A stretch of DNA of 27,060 nucleotides from a virus, in IMG/VR virus record IMGVR_UViG_3300042992_001218, positions 1 to 27,060 of that record; one strand, given 5' to 3'. How positions within the stretch are numbered: the stretch's first letter is position 1; the number at the start of each line of letters is the position of its first letter. The notes below the pieces were generated by a model that was not told the origin of the DNA, did not search any database, and was given only the letters and a program-made list of their open reading frames with translations. This document shows positions 1-6,760 of the stretch, in pieces. The position numbers and the translations under genes were made by a program.

Positions 1-2
1 CG

Positions 3-1625
3 CGCCGAACTGCTGCCATTTCCAGTGGTAAGTATTCATCGGGTTCTGTATTTCGTTTAGTACGGGAGATCCGTGGTTCCGCGTACTCTGTGGGTGACGA
101 GTTTATTCTTTCAGAAGAGCAGGACTGCTTTAATCCTAGCATTCTTAGGCTTGGTGGCGTTGGCGAAAACTATTTTGCTGACCCAAGTGGTCGCCCTCTT
201 AAAATTGAAGCGGGAGACAAGCAGATTGATTCTATTTTTCAATTGGTAGAACCCACTGCTGTACCATTACTAGAAGAAATTAAAGTAGTTTCGCCTCCTG
301 TCCGAAATGTTTCAGAGACAGAGTTTTCTGCATTCCGTTCAGGTTTGGCTGATCTACTCACTGAGATTTCTGCTGTTACTTCCGCACAAGGTGAACGGGG
401 CGAACGAGGCACTCGTGGATACACAGGTGTTCAGGGAGCAAAAGGCGATAAGGGTGAACAGGGAAATCAGGGAGAACAAGGACAAGCAGGAATCACTGGT
501 GAACGGGGACAGCAAGGTGAGCAGGGAGTTGCTGGCGTTCAGGGTGATAAGGGAGACAAAGGCGATACGGGTAGTAGTGGTGCTGATGGAGTGCAAGGAG
601 TTCAAGGCAACAAGGGTGATAAGGGTGATCGCGGAGATCAGGGGCTGCAAGGAGTTCAGGGCAAGAAGGGCGACACGGGAGTTGCAGGTAAAAAGGGAGA
701 CAAGGGCGACAAGGGAGATCGCGGTGAGCAAGGACTTCGCGGTGTTAGTGGTGCGCGAGGCGAAGCAGGAGTAGCAGGAGTAGCAGGTAAACGCGGTGCT
801 GATGGTGCTGACGGCAAGGCAGGAGTCAAGGGAGTCCGAGGAGCCAAGGGAGATAAAGGCAGCACTGGCGATTCAGGTATTGTTTCCGCCAAGTTTCCAC
901 TTGTTTATGACGCAGCCGAAAAAACCATCTCAATTGATGAAGCACGGCTAGACAAAATTCTCAAGAAGATTCTTGGCGGCGGCAAGGTGTCTCCACAAGA
1001 CATGGGTTGGCTTGCGTCCACGGGTGGTGGCGGCAAGGTGGCTGTATACATTAACGGCTCCAAGATTACTCCTGATGTTCGCACACTAGACTTTACAGGC
1101 GCAGGAGTCTCGGCTACAAAGGTGGGCGGGAAGGTTACCGTTAACATTACAGGTACAGGTGGTGGAACCGCCGCAGCAGGAACAAACTTCTACTATCAAG
1201 AAAATCCACCTGCTGCAATTGATGGAGTTACCATTGGTTCTCGGTGGATGGACTCCGACAACGGACAAGAGTACATCTATATTAATGACGGAAACACCCA
1301 ACAGTGGGTACAGCCAGCAATTCCGAATGTAATATCAAGTGTTGTTCACACCGTTGTGACTATTAGTGCCGCAACTTATGAAGCAAGCAACCTAGACTAT
1401 TATATTGGGGTTAGTTCTGGAGTACCATCAACTATTACTCTTCCTGAAGGACCAGCATACGGGCGAGAGGTAATAATTAAAGATGAATCAGGGCGGTCAA
1501 ACACATACCCCATCACGGTGATTGGTGCAGATTCGGCTCTCATAGATAATCAGGCGGGTGTTACTATTGATACCAACAATAGAGCAATTCATTTTATATA
1601 CAATAGTGGATGGAGAATAATATAA
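3..1625 (+). CDS. Collagen-like tail fibre protein (5' partial at window edge)
   Basis: This is a probable virion fibre. The first internal start is GTG at 90, but the frame stays open to base 3 and the upstream codons read as plausible protein (ending REIRGSAYSV), so the gene very likely begins outside the window. Numbering from the GTG, residues 1-100 are a globular N-terminal part. Residues 101-265 form an uninterrupted Gly-X-Y tract of 55 triplets, rich in KGD, KGE and RGE and with no proline. Residues 266-511 are a beta-rich C-terminal part with glycine-rich linkers and a segment (GSRWMDSDNGQEYIYINDG) typical of phage fibre proteins. Collagen-like tracts in phage fibres are known to form trimeric triple helices. 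The role in host attachment is inferred from this and from the following fibre genes. A base-plate or neck appendage is an alternative. Confidence 0.8.
   Translation, partial: RRTAAISSGKYSSGSVFRLVREIRGSAYSVGDEFILSEEQDCFNPSILRLGGVGENYFADPSGRPLKIEAGDKQIDSIFQLVEPTAVPLLEEIKVVSPPVRNVSETEFSAFRSGLADLLTEISAVTSAQGERGERGTRGYTGVQGAKGDKGEQGNQGEQGQAGITGERGQQGEQGVAGVQGDKGDKGDTGSSGADGVQGVQGNKGDKGDRGDQGLQGVQGKKGDTGVAGKKGDKGDKGDRGEQGLRGVSGARGEAGVAGVAGKRGADGADGKAGVKGVRGAKGDKGSTGDSGIVSAKFPLVYDAAEKTISIDEARLDKILKKILGGGKVSPQDMGWLASTGGGGKVAVYINGSKITPDVRTLDFTGAGVSATKVGGKVTVNITGTGGGTAAAGTNFYYQENPPAAIDGVTIGSRWMDSDNGQEYIYINDGNTQQWVQPAIPNVISSVVHTVVTISAATYEASNLDYYIGVSSGVPSTITLPEGPAYGREVIIKDESGRSNTYPITVIGADSALIDNQAGVTIDTNNRAIHFIYNSGWRII
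390..884 (+). repeat. Collagen-like Gly-X-Y repeat region
   Basis: Fifty-five consecutive Gly-X-Y triplets are encoded without interruption. X and Y are mostly D, K, E, Q, R, V and A, and proline is absent throughout. GGxGAyAAG-type codons recur, giving a 9-bp periodicity and spurious long reading frames in other phases on both strands. Confidence 0.9.
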
Positions 1626-1629
1626 TTCC

Positions 1630-2061
1630 ATGCCACTAGATTTCCCCCCATCACCAAGCGTAAACAATACCTACTCCTTTGGCGGAAAAACATGGAAGTG
1701 GAATGGTGCTGCATGGGAGGTATTTTTCAGTATTGATAGCGGTGCTGCTGTCGTGGGCACCTCATTTGAAGTGGAAGTAACTGCTGGAGCAACTCAATAC
1801 ATCATTGGACTGCCTAATGATGTGGTATTAGGCGGTGGAATCAGCACAAATTATTTGAATTTTGCTAATGGAGCCACATTTTCGGGAAACTCTTCAGGAG
1901 TAACTCTTTCTAATACTTTGAATGTTTCGGGTGATCTAAATATAGCAGGACGACTCCTCGTAGATGGAGTCATTGTCAGCAAATCAGGATTCAGTGGATT
2001 TACTGGAAACGGTATAGTTGAGCCAGTAACTGATGTAGACCTAGACGGAGGAGAATTCTAA
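1630..2061 (+). CDS. Short tail fibre-like structural protein
   Basis: The 143-aa product opens with a motif common in phage fibres (MPLDFPPSPSVNNTYSFGGK followed by TWKWNGAAWEV), a short aromatic beta unit near residues 1-32. The rest is a beta-rich repetitive stretch resembling blocks in the larger fibres downstream (TFSGNSSGVTLSNTLNVSGD). It ends in DLDGGEF, a variant of the DGGTF/DGGTY tail seen on three other proteins here. The start is 4 nt after the collagen-like gene, so the two are probably cotranscribed. The codons for the terminal GGE also form the GGAGGAG Shine-Dalgarno of the next gene. The exact virion position is unknown, and the structural call rests on motif and context. Confidence 0.7.
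   Translation: MPLDFPPSPSVNNTYSFGGKTWKWNGAAWEVFFSIDSGAAVVGTSFEVEVTAGATQYIIGLPNDVVLGGGISTNYLNFANGATFSGNSSGVTLSNTLNVSGDLNIAGRLLVDGVIVSKSGFSGFTGNGIVEPVTDVDLDGGEF
2047..2053 (+). promoter_or_regulatory. Shine-Dalgarno GGAGGAG embedded in preceding gene's C-terminal motif
   Basis: A full-strength SD lies 9 nt upstream of the ATG at 2063. The same bases encode the Gly-Gly-Glu of the terminal DGGEF of the 143-aa protein, so translation of the two genes is probably coupled. Confidence 0.7.
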
Positions 2062-2062
2062 A

Positions 2063-3601
2063 ATGGCAATTATCCGTATAAAACGATCAACAGGAACCAA
2101 TTTACCATCAGGTCTTACCTTTGGCGAGTTGGCGTTTGTGCAAGGCAGTGGAGCCACCGCAAATCGTTTGTATATTGCAGGTAGTTCAGGTGGAACCGCA
2201 TGGGTTGGCGCAGAGATTCTCAATTCTCCCGTCTATTGGAGTGGACTAACTGCACAAACCACTCTTGCAACCGTTTCTGCAACCGAAAACCGAATCGTTG
2301 CTGGTGGTGGTGTAACATTTGCATCAGATATAACAGTAAATATTAGTGCAGGTAAGTATTTTGGAAAGTATACTCGCGGAGACATTATTCCCGCAACAGG
2401 AAAAACTGTTAAAGAAGTGGTAGAGTTGTCACTTAGTGAAGTAATTGCTCCAACTATGAGTCTTACCACAGTGGGTCAATCTGTTACTTTCGGACAGACA
2501 TCTGGATCTCTCAGCATTACTGTGGGATACACCATTAAAACCGCAGGAGCAAGCGCAGCAGGTTCTACACTAGAGTTTAGGTACGGAAGTGGAACATGGA
2601 CAACCCTTTCTTCTGCTCTCAAGGACGATGCCAAGGGAACAGATGTAGCGTACAGTTCTGTATTCGCGCACACCACATGGAATCGCAGTGTTGATGCGGA
2701 ATCAGGTGGTGGCTACTCAACCACGGCATTAAACTACCGATACACCGTTCATGACACATTCGGTGCAAGCGCATCCGCAACAGGAACCATAGGTGCAGGA
2801 GGAGCAGTACTTCCTAGTGTATCATTTGCTGCTGGAATAACTGCACCCACATTGAGAACGGGTTCATTCGCTGCGCCAAGCGGAACAGAAACACACACAT
2901 TCCGAGAAAAGGGAAACACATTCACAACAGTAAATTTTGTTGTTAGTAGAGCAAATTCATATGTTCCCCTTACAAACTATGTGTTACAGGCTCAAGAACT
3001 AGTAAATAATTCCCTTGGTGGATGGACAACAATAAAGAGTGAGGCTATCTCAGGAAATCCTGGAACGGTTACTAAAGGATTAACATACTCTCCATCTGCA
3101 AGCGGAGCAAGTCTTGACCAATTGCAGTTCCGTGTAAGAGTAAATGATCAGTACAACAATACTCTTGGAACAACTACAGATAGTGCAACACAAACTGTGT
3201 ATTTTGATTACATGATATTCTTTGGAGCAACCACAAATGTTCCCACAACATCAGCCGATATTCGCGGACTGTCTTCAGGAATTATAGCAGGAAATCCCGC
3301 AGTGTTTGGTAGCGGTGGCGGTGGAACTTCAATCAGCAATCCGTTTACGGGATTGGTTGGAGGAGCAAACAACAAGTTTATTGTTGCCCTCCCCGACTCT
3401 GTTACTCCGACCACGATAGTTGATAGTGCTACATTCGCAGATGTTAGTCCTTCGTTTATTCTAAGCGCAACCCTAACTGCTGTAAATGACAGAAGTGGTT
3501 CACCAAAGAATTACAATGTTTACATTATGGACAACACCAATCCATATAACGATTCTAGAACTCATACTGTAACACGAACGGGATCGGTTTCACAGCCGTA
3601 A
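2063..3601 (+). CDS. Tail fibre / receptor-binding-like protein (512 aa)
   Basis: Residues 1-50 (MAIIRIKRST, then LTFGELAF and LYIAGSSGG) match the short N-terminal module that opens many phage receptor-binding proteins and resembles the N-terminal domain of the major tropism determinant family. Residues about 125-255 look like an Ig-like or fibronectin-like beta sandwich, and about 255-380 like a second one. Residues about 380-508 (IFFGATTNVPTTSADIRGL, FIVALPDSV, YNVYIMDNTNPYNDSRTHTV) match a C-terminal domain recurrent in structural proteins of aquatic phages. GGAGGAG at 2047-2053 lies 9 nt before the ATG. Unlike several neighbours it lacks the DGGTF-type tail. A virion adhesin is well supported as a class; the receptor is unknown. 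Confidence 0.75.
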   Translation: MAIIRIKRSTGTNLPSGLTFGELAFVQGSGATANRLYIAGSSGGTAWVGAEILNSPVYWSGLTAQTTLATVSATENRIVAGGGVTFASDITVNISAGKYFGKYTRGDIIPATGKTVKEVVELSLSEVIAPTMSLTTVGQSVTFGQTSGSLSITVGYTIKTAGASAAGSTLEFRYGSGTWTTLSSALKDDAKGTDVAYSSVFAHTTWNRSVDAESGGGYSTTALNYRYTVHDTFGASASATGTIGAGGAVLPSVSFAAGITAPTLRTGSFAAPSGTETHTFREKGNTFTTVNFVVSRANSYVPLTNYVLQAQELVNNSLGGWTTIKSEAISGNPGTVTKGLTYSPSASGASLDQLQFRVRVNDQYNNTLGTTTDSATQTVYFDYMIFFGATTNVPTTSADIRGLSSGIIAGNPAVFGSGGGGTSISNPFTGLVGGANNKFIVALPDSVTPTTIVDSATFADVSPSFILSATLTAVNDRSGSPKNYNVYIMDNTNPYNDSRTHTVTRTGSVSQP

Positions 3602-3607
3602 ACAACT

Positions 3608-5566
3608 ATGCCTCTCCACATATACACACCTGGCGTAAAAGTTCCGAGCGGTTTAGAACCAGTAAATCCCATTCCAGTTGACTCTTGGTCTGGTCCTTAT
3701 GTTGGTAGTTCCACTGCTGCTGCTATTTCACTGGCAAACAGCACAATTCCTGCTTCCCTGCGATTCTTGTCACTTGAAGCACGAATTCTTGCTCCCGATC
3801 CAGACAATGCTGGTCAAACTCTTGCATACAAGTACTGGTATCGTGGAAGTACAGCAAATGATGGACTTGTAGAATTCTCTTCTGCTTCTTCCACTTCCAC
3901 TGGTTCTGGTGTAACACTAGCAGTTGCTGGCGCAGGAATTGTGCTGTCTCCCGCAGGAGGAACAGGAACAGTTACATTCATCAATAATGGTGTGTTGTCG
4001 TTCAACGGCAATACAGGTGCTGTTACAGGTGCATCGCTTGGTGCAAACACCTTTACGGCAAGTCAAACAATTTCGGGTTCATCTGCTTCCTTAACAGTTA
4101 CAAACACTAACAATACTGCGACTTCAGAGTATACTAGCAGCGGTATAAATGTATCTTATGGTCCTGGTTCACAAACGATAGCGTATGGTCTTTCAGTTCC
4201 TGGAAATACTGTAACATTTCCTGCATATTCAACAGTACTTGCAGGACTTGCAGGAACACAGACCTTCAGTGGAACAAATACTTTTACTGCAATTTCAAAT
4301 TTTAATGCAGGTATCACTACAGCATCCATCTACTCTTCCACAGGATCCACATTTGCTGGAACCCTAAAAGTAGTTGGCGGAGCCACCTTTGATGCACGAG
4401 TTGATGTTGGTGGTGTTCTTGAGGTTGCTGGTGGTGTCACATTAGAACACACTCTTAATGTGACTAGTGTGGCTAAATTCCATAGCAATGTTATTCTCGG
4501 CGATGAGATTACGGATAGCATAACCGCAACAGGAACTTTTCTAGGTCTAACTTCTAGTGGTCTGCTTATAGCAAATGCAGGTATTACTACAGCATTCATC
4601 TACGCTTCTACAGGTTCTACTTTTGCTGGAACCCTGAAAGTAGTTGGTGGAGCAACATTTGACTCTACTACGGATCATGGTGGTGTTGCACGATTTACCG
4701 CAGGACTCACTACTTCCTCCCTTGATGTTCAGGGTGTTTCCAAGTTTGCAGGTGGAGCAACATTCGCTTCGTCTGCTAATTTTGCTGTGGGTCTTACCTC
4801 TAGCGGAGATGTGGTTGTTGGTTCTGCTGGCACCGTACTCAAGACAAACGGCGATGTCACCATTGGTGCCACCCTCACGGTGAACGGCAACTTCTTTGTT
4901 GCAGGAACACTGACCACGGTTAACCAAACCACTCTTCAAATTGACGACAAGACTATTACTCTTGGTAGAACCCTTGACAATGATAATCTTGCAGACGGCG
5001 GCGGACTGATTCTGAACGCGAATACAGACAGAACACTCCTCTGGAATTCAGTCAGTGATGCGTGGACTAGCAGTGTTAATTATAATGTTGCCACTGGATA
5101 CGGCTACAAGATAAACAACACCACAGCCCTTGCTTCAGGCATGGTTCACGGGTTGAGTGCTTCGGCAGGAATAATTACTGGTGGTACATGGCAAGGAAAC
5201 TCAATTGGTCTTGCCTACGGTGGAACAAACAAGGATCTTGCTGCTGTGGGTGCCTCTGGTGGTGTGGTGTACAAAGACGGAACAGGACTAACGATTACCG
5301 CTGCGGGAACAGTTGGTCAGATTCTCCAAGCAAACAGCAGTGGTGCACCTGTATGGGTTAACACTACTTCCCTCACAGGAATCACAGCCGACAGAGTTAA
5401 AACCAACGACACGAATTCGGGCATATACTACCTTACATTCGTGGCGGGTGCTTGTGCTTCCACAGATCTGCTTGTTGATACCGCCGCAGGAGTAACTTAC
5501 AATGCTGCATCGGGTGTACTGTCTTGTGTACAGTTGGAAGCACTTGTTGACGGTGGTACATTTTGA
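3608..5566 (+). CDS. Modular tail fibre protein (652 aa) with shared C-terminal region
   Basis: This is a repetitive beta-rich fibre. The N-terminus (MPLHIYTPGVKVPSGLEPVN) differs from the RBP-like module of its neighbours. An SFNGNTGAVTGASLGANTFT block lies near residues 136-155. Two copies of a STGSTFAGTLKVVGGATFD block lie 270 bp apart (about 4311-4400 and 4581-4670). Residues about 420-520 carry NGNFFVAGTLTTVN, IDDKTITLGRT and ADGGGL, a block seen in many marine phage structural proteins and again in the 779-aa fibre. A TGGTWQG/YGGT segment follows, and the protein ends LVDGGTF. It starts 6 nt after the 512-aa gene with no obvious Shine-Dalgarno. It is directly followed by a small coiled-coil gene. 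The fibre role is inferred from repeat type and context. Confidence 0.75.
   Translation: MPLHIYTPGVKVPSGLEPVNPIPVDSWSGPYVGSSTAAAISLANSTIPASLRFLSLEARILAPDPDNAGQTLAYKYWYRGSTANDGLVEFSSASSTSTGSGVTLAVAGAGIVLSPAGGTGTVTFINNGVLSFNGNTGAVTGASLGANTFTASQTISGSSASLTVTNTNNTATSEYTSSGINVSYGPGSQTIAYGLSVPGNTVTFPAYSTVLAGLAGTQTFSGTNTFTAISNFNAGITTASIYSSTGSTFAGTLKVVGGATFDARVDVGGVLEVAGGVTLEHTLNVTSVAKFHSNVILGDEITDSITATGTFLGLTSSGLLIANAGITTAFIYASTGSTFAGTLKVVGGATFDSTTDHGGVARFTAGLTTSSLDVQGVSKFAGGATFASSANFAVGLTSSGDVVVGSAGTVLKTNGDVTIGATLTVNGNFFVAGTLTTVNQTTLQIDDKTITLGRTLDNDNLADGGGLILNANTDRTLLWNSVSDAWTSSVNYNVATGYGYKINNTTALASGMVHGLSASAGIITGGTWQGNSIGLAYGGTNKDLAAVGASGGVVYKDGTGLTITAAGTVGQILQANSSGAPVWVNTTSLTGITADRVKTNDTNSGIYYLTFVAGACASTDLLVDTAAGVTYNAASGVLSCVQLEALVDGGTF
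4393..4441 (+). repeat. 49-bp block identical to 8038-8086
   Basis: The two copies, in the 652-aa and 779-aa fibre genes, are identical over 49 bases and encode ARVDVGGVLEVAGGVT. Flanking bases are also similar (STGSTF-type codons upstream) but diverged, which points to a conserved module or recent gene conversion between the fibres. Confidence 0.85.
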
Positions 5567-5607
5567 TCACCTAGTTTAATCGCCTAGATAGAGTGAAAGG
5601 CTTTACT

Positions 5608-5823
5608 ATGAACGAACCAAATTACAATGAGACTGTTGTGATTCCGTTGCTTCAGAAGAAGTTTCAGGAACTCACCAACGCAAATCTAGTATTGGAGGCT
5701 AATCTTCTTGTGGAAAAGGAGAAAAATGCCTATTTACAAAAGCAGATAGCGTACATTCGTGGCGACACACCACCAAAGAAAAAGAAAAAAGATGACTTGG
5801 TGATAGACGGCAACGCTGTCTAA
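5608..5823 (+). CDS. Small coiled-coil protein, paralogue of the 172-aa gene downstream
   Basis: The start is taken as ATG 5608, not GTG 5593, because GAAAGG at 5595-5600 lies 7 nt upstream and the resulting N-terminus aligns with its paralogue. The 71-aa product begins with NETVVIPLLQKKFQELTNAN, continues as a heptad-rich helix (LVLEANLLVEKEKNAYLQKQ) and ends with a lysine cluster (PPKKKKKDD). The gene at 9187 starts with the same pattern: NETxxIPLLxK, AN, EAxLL. Both lie immediately downstream of fibres that share a C-terminal region. No function is recognised. A fibre-assembly chaperone, trimerisation partner or minor virion component is inferred from position and coiled-coil character. 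Confidence 0.65.
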   Translation: MNEPNYNETVVIPLLQKKFQELTNANLVLEANLLVEKEKNAYLQKQIAYIRGDTPPKKKKKDDLVIDGNAV

Positions 5824-5831
5824 AATATTTA

Positions 5832-6710
5832 ATGGCACAAATAATCACAAAATATTCAACGACTTCTAGCACTTCGCCAGTTGGCTTGACCACTGGCGAG
5901 TTGGCTGTGAATATTTCAGACAAAAAACTGTATGTTGGTGGTGCAGCAGGATCGGTAGGATCGGTAAGTCTGTCTGATTCGTATGTAACCTCGTTTAATG
6001 GTAGAACAGGTGCAGTTCAGGGTGTGTCTGCCGCTAACGGACTTACAGGTGCTGTTACATGGGCAGCGGGTACAGGTCTAGATGTTTCTTCTGGTGGTGG
6101 AGCCATTACCTACGGAATTGGTGCGGGATTCGCACTGCTACGCTCTGTTGGAAACACAGCCGCCTTGGATAATATATCTAATCCGAACATTGGTGACTTG
6201 GTGTTTGTGCAGGATCGAGGAACTTACTACTACTGGGATTACTACGCCGCAGGAGGGACACTCGCGTGGATTAACATTAGTTTAATTTCAAGTGCACTGC
6301 AAGGAGATCTGAACGGTGACGGATCCGTTAATGGTGCAGACCTCGGCATTTTGCTTAATAGTTGGTCTGTACTATCTGGTAGCAATTCCTTGACTATCGG
6401 TGTTAAAGACGGCATAACAGGTGCTTTTAAAATATTTGCAGATGGAAGTGGCAATCCCAAGAAGCAAGACATGGTTGTGGTGTCAACCGAAGGCTTGACA
6501 TCAGAATTCTCAGTAAACACAGACGATATTTATCTTACGGGAGTAGTTCATATAAATGGAGAGGGTGAAGAGATTGCACTCGAAGTCTTAAATGGAAGCA
6601 CTCATGTTGGCAATTTGGTAGTGGGTTCAGGAATTGATTTATATAGTGGTTTAAATATTATTAGTGGTGGCATATCGGGTGGATTTATAGACGGCGGGAC
6701 ATTTGTATAA
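5832..6710 (+). CDS. Tail fibre-like protein with a dockerin-type calcium-binding repeat
   Basis: The 292-aa product starts with the RBP-like N-terminal module (MAQIITKYST, LTTGELAVNISDKKLYVGGA) and an SFNGRTGAVQG block near residue 54. Residues 159-170 (DLNGDGSVNGAD) form a perfect dockerin or EF-hand loop with D1, N3, D5, G6, V8 and D12, followed by the helix-like LGILLNSW. Only one repeat is present, whereas cellulosomal dockerins carry two. The C-terminus FIDGGTFV carries the DGGTF-type tail plus one residue. No Shine-Dalgarno is visible; the upstream bases read CTAAAATATTTA. It is a virion adhesin by similarity to its neighbours. The calcium loop probably stabilises the fold or mediates a protein contact, which is inference. 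Confidence 0.7.
   Translation: MAQIITKYSTTSSTSPVGLTTGELAVNISDKKLYVGGAAGSVGSVSLSDSYVTSFNGRTGAVQGVSAANGLTGAVTWAAGTGLDVSSGGGAITYGIGAGFALLRSVGNTAALDNISNPNIGDLVFVQDRGTYYYWDYYAAGGTLAWINISLISSALQGDLNGDGSVNGADLGILLNSWSVLSGSNSLTIGVKDGITGAFKIFADGSGNPKKQDMVVVSTEGLTSEFSVNTDDIYLTGVVHINGEGEEIALEVLNGSTHVGNLVVGSGIDLYSGLNIISGGISGGFIDGGTFV
6306..6365 (+). other. Dockerin type I-like calcium-binding repeat (within 292-aa fibre)
   Basis: The segment encodes residues 159-178. Calcium-ligand positions 1, 3, 5 and 12 are D159, N161, D163 and D170, with G164 at position 6 and V166 at position 8. The following LGILLNSW matches the short helix of dockerin repeats. It is a single copy. Confidence 0.75.
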
Positions 6711-6760
6711 TTACCTATATAGTAACAGCATACTTTACTAGTAACTTTTAAGGACACTAC

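Noticed and set aside
307-892. Long alternative frames on both strands across the collagen-like tract
   Set aside because: They result from the 9-bp periodic GGx codon pattern, which avoids stops in every phase. Their products are low-complexity and lack ribosome-binding sites.
5593-5823. 76-aa version of the small coiled-coil gene from GTG 5593
   Set aside because: GAAAGG lies inside that extension, and the paralogue at 9187 aligns with the ATG 5608 start.
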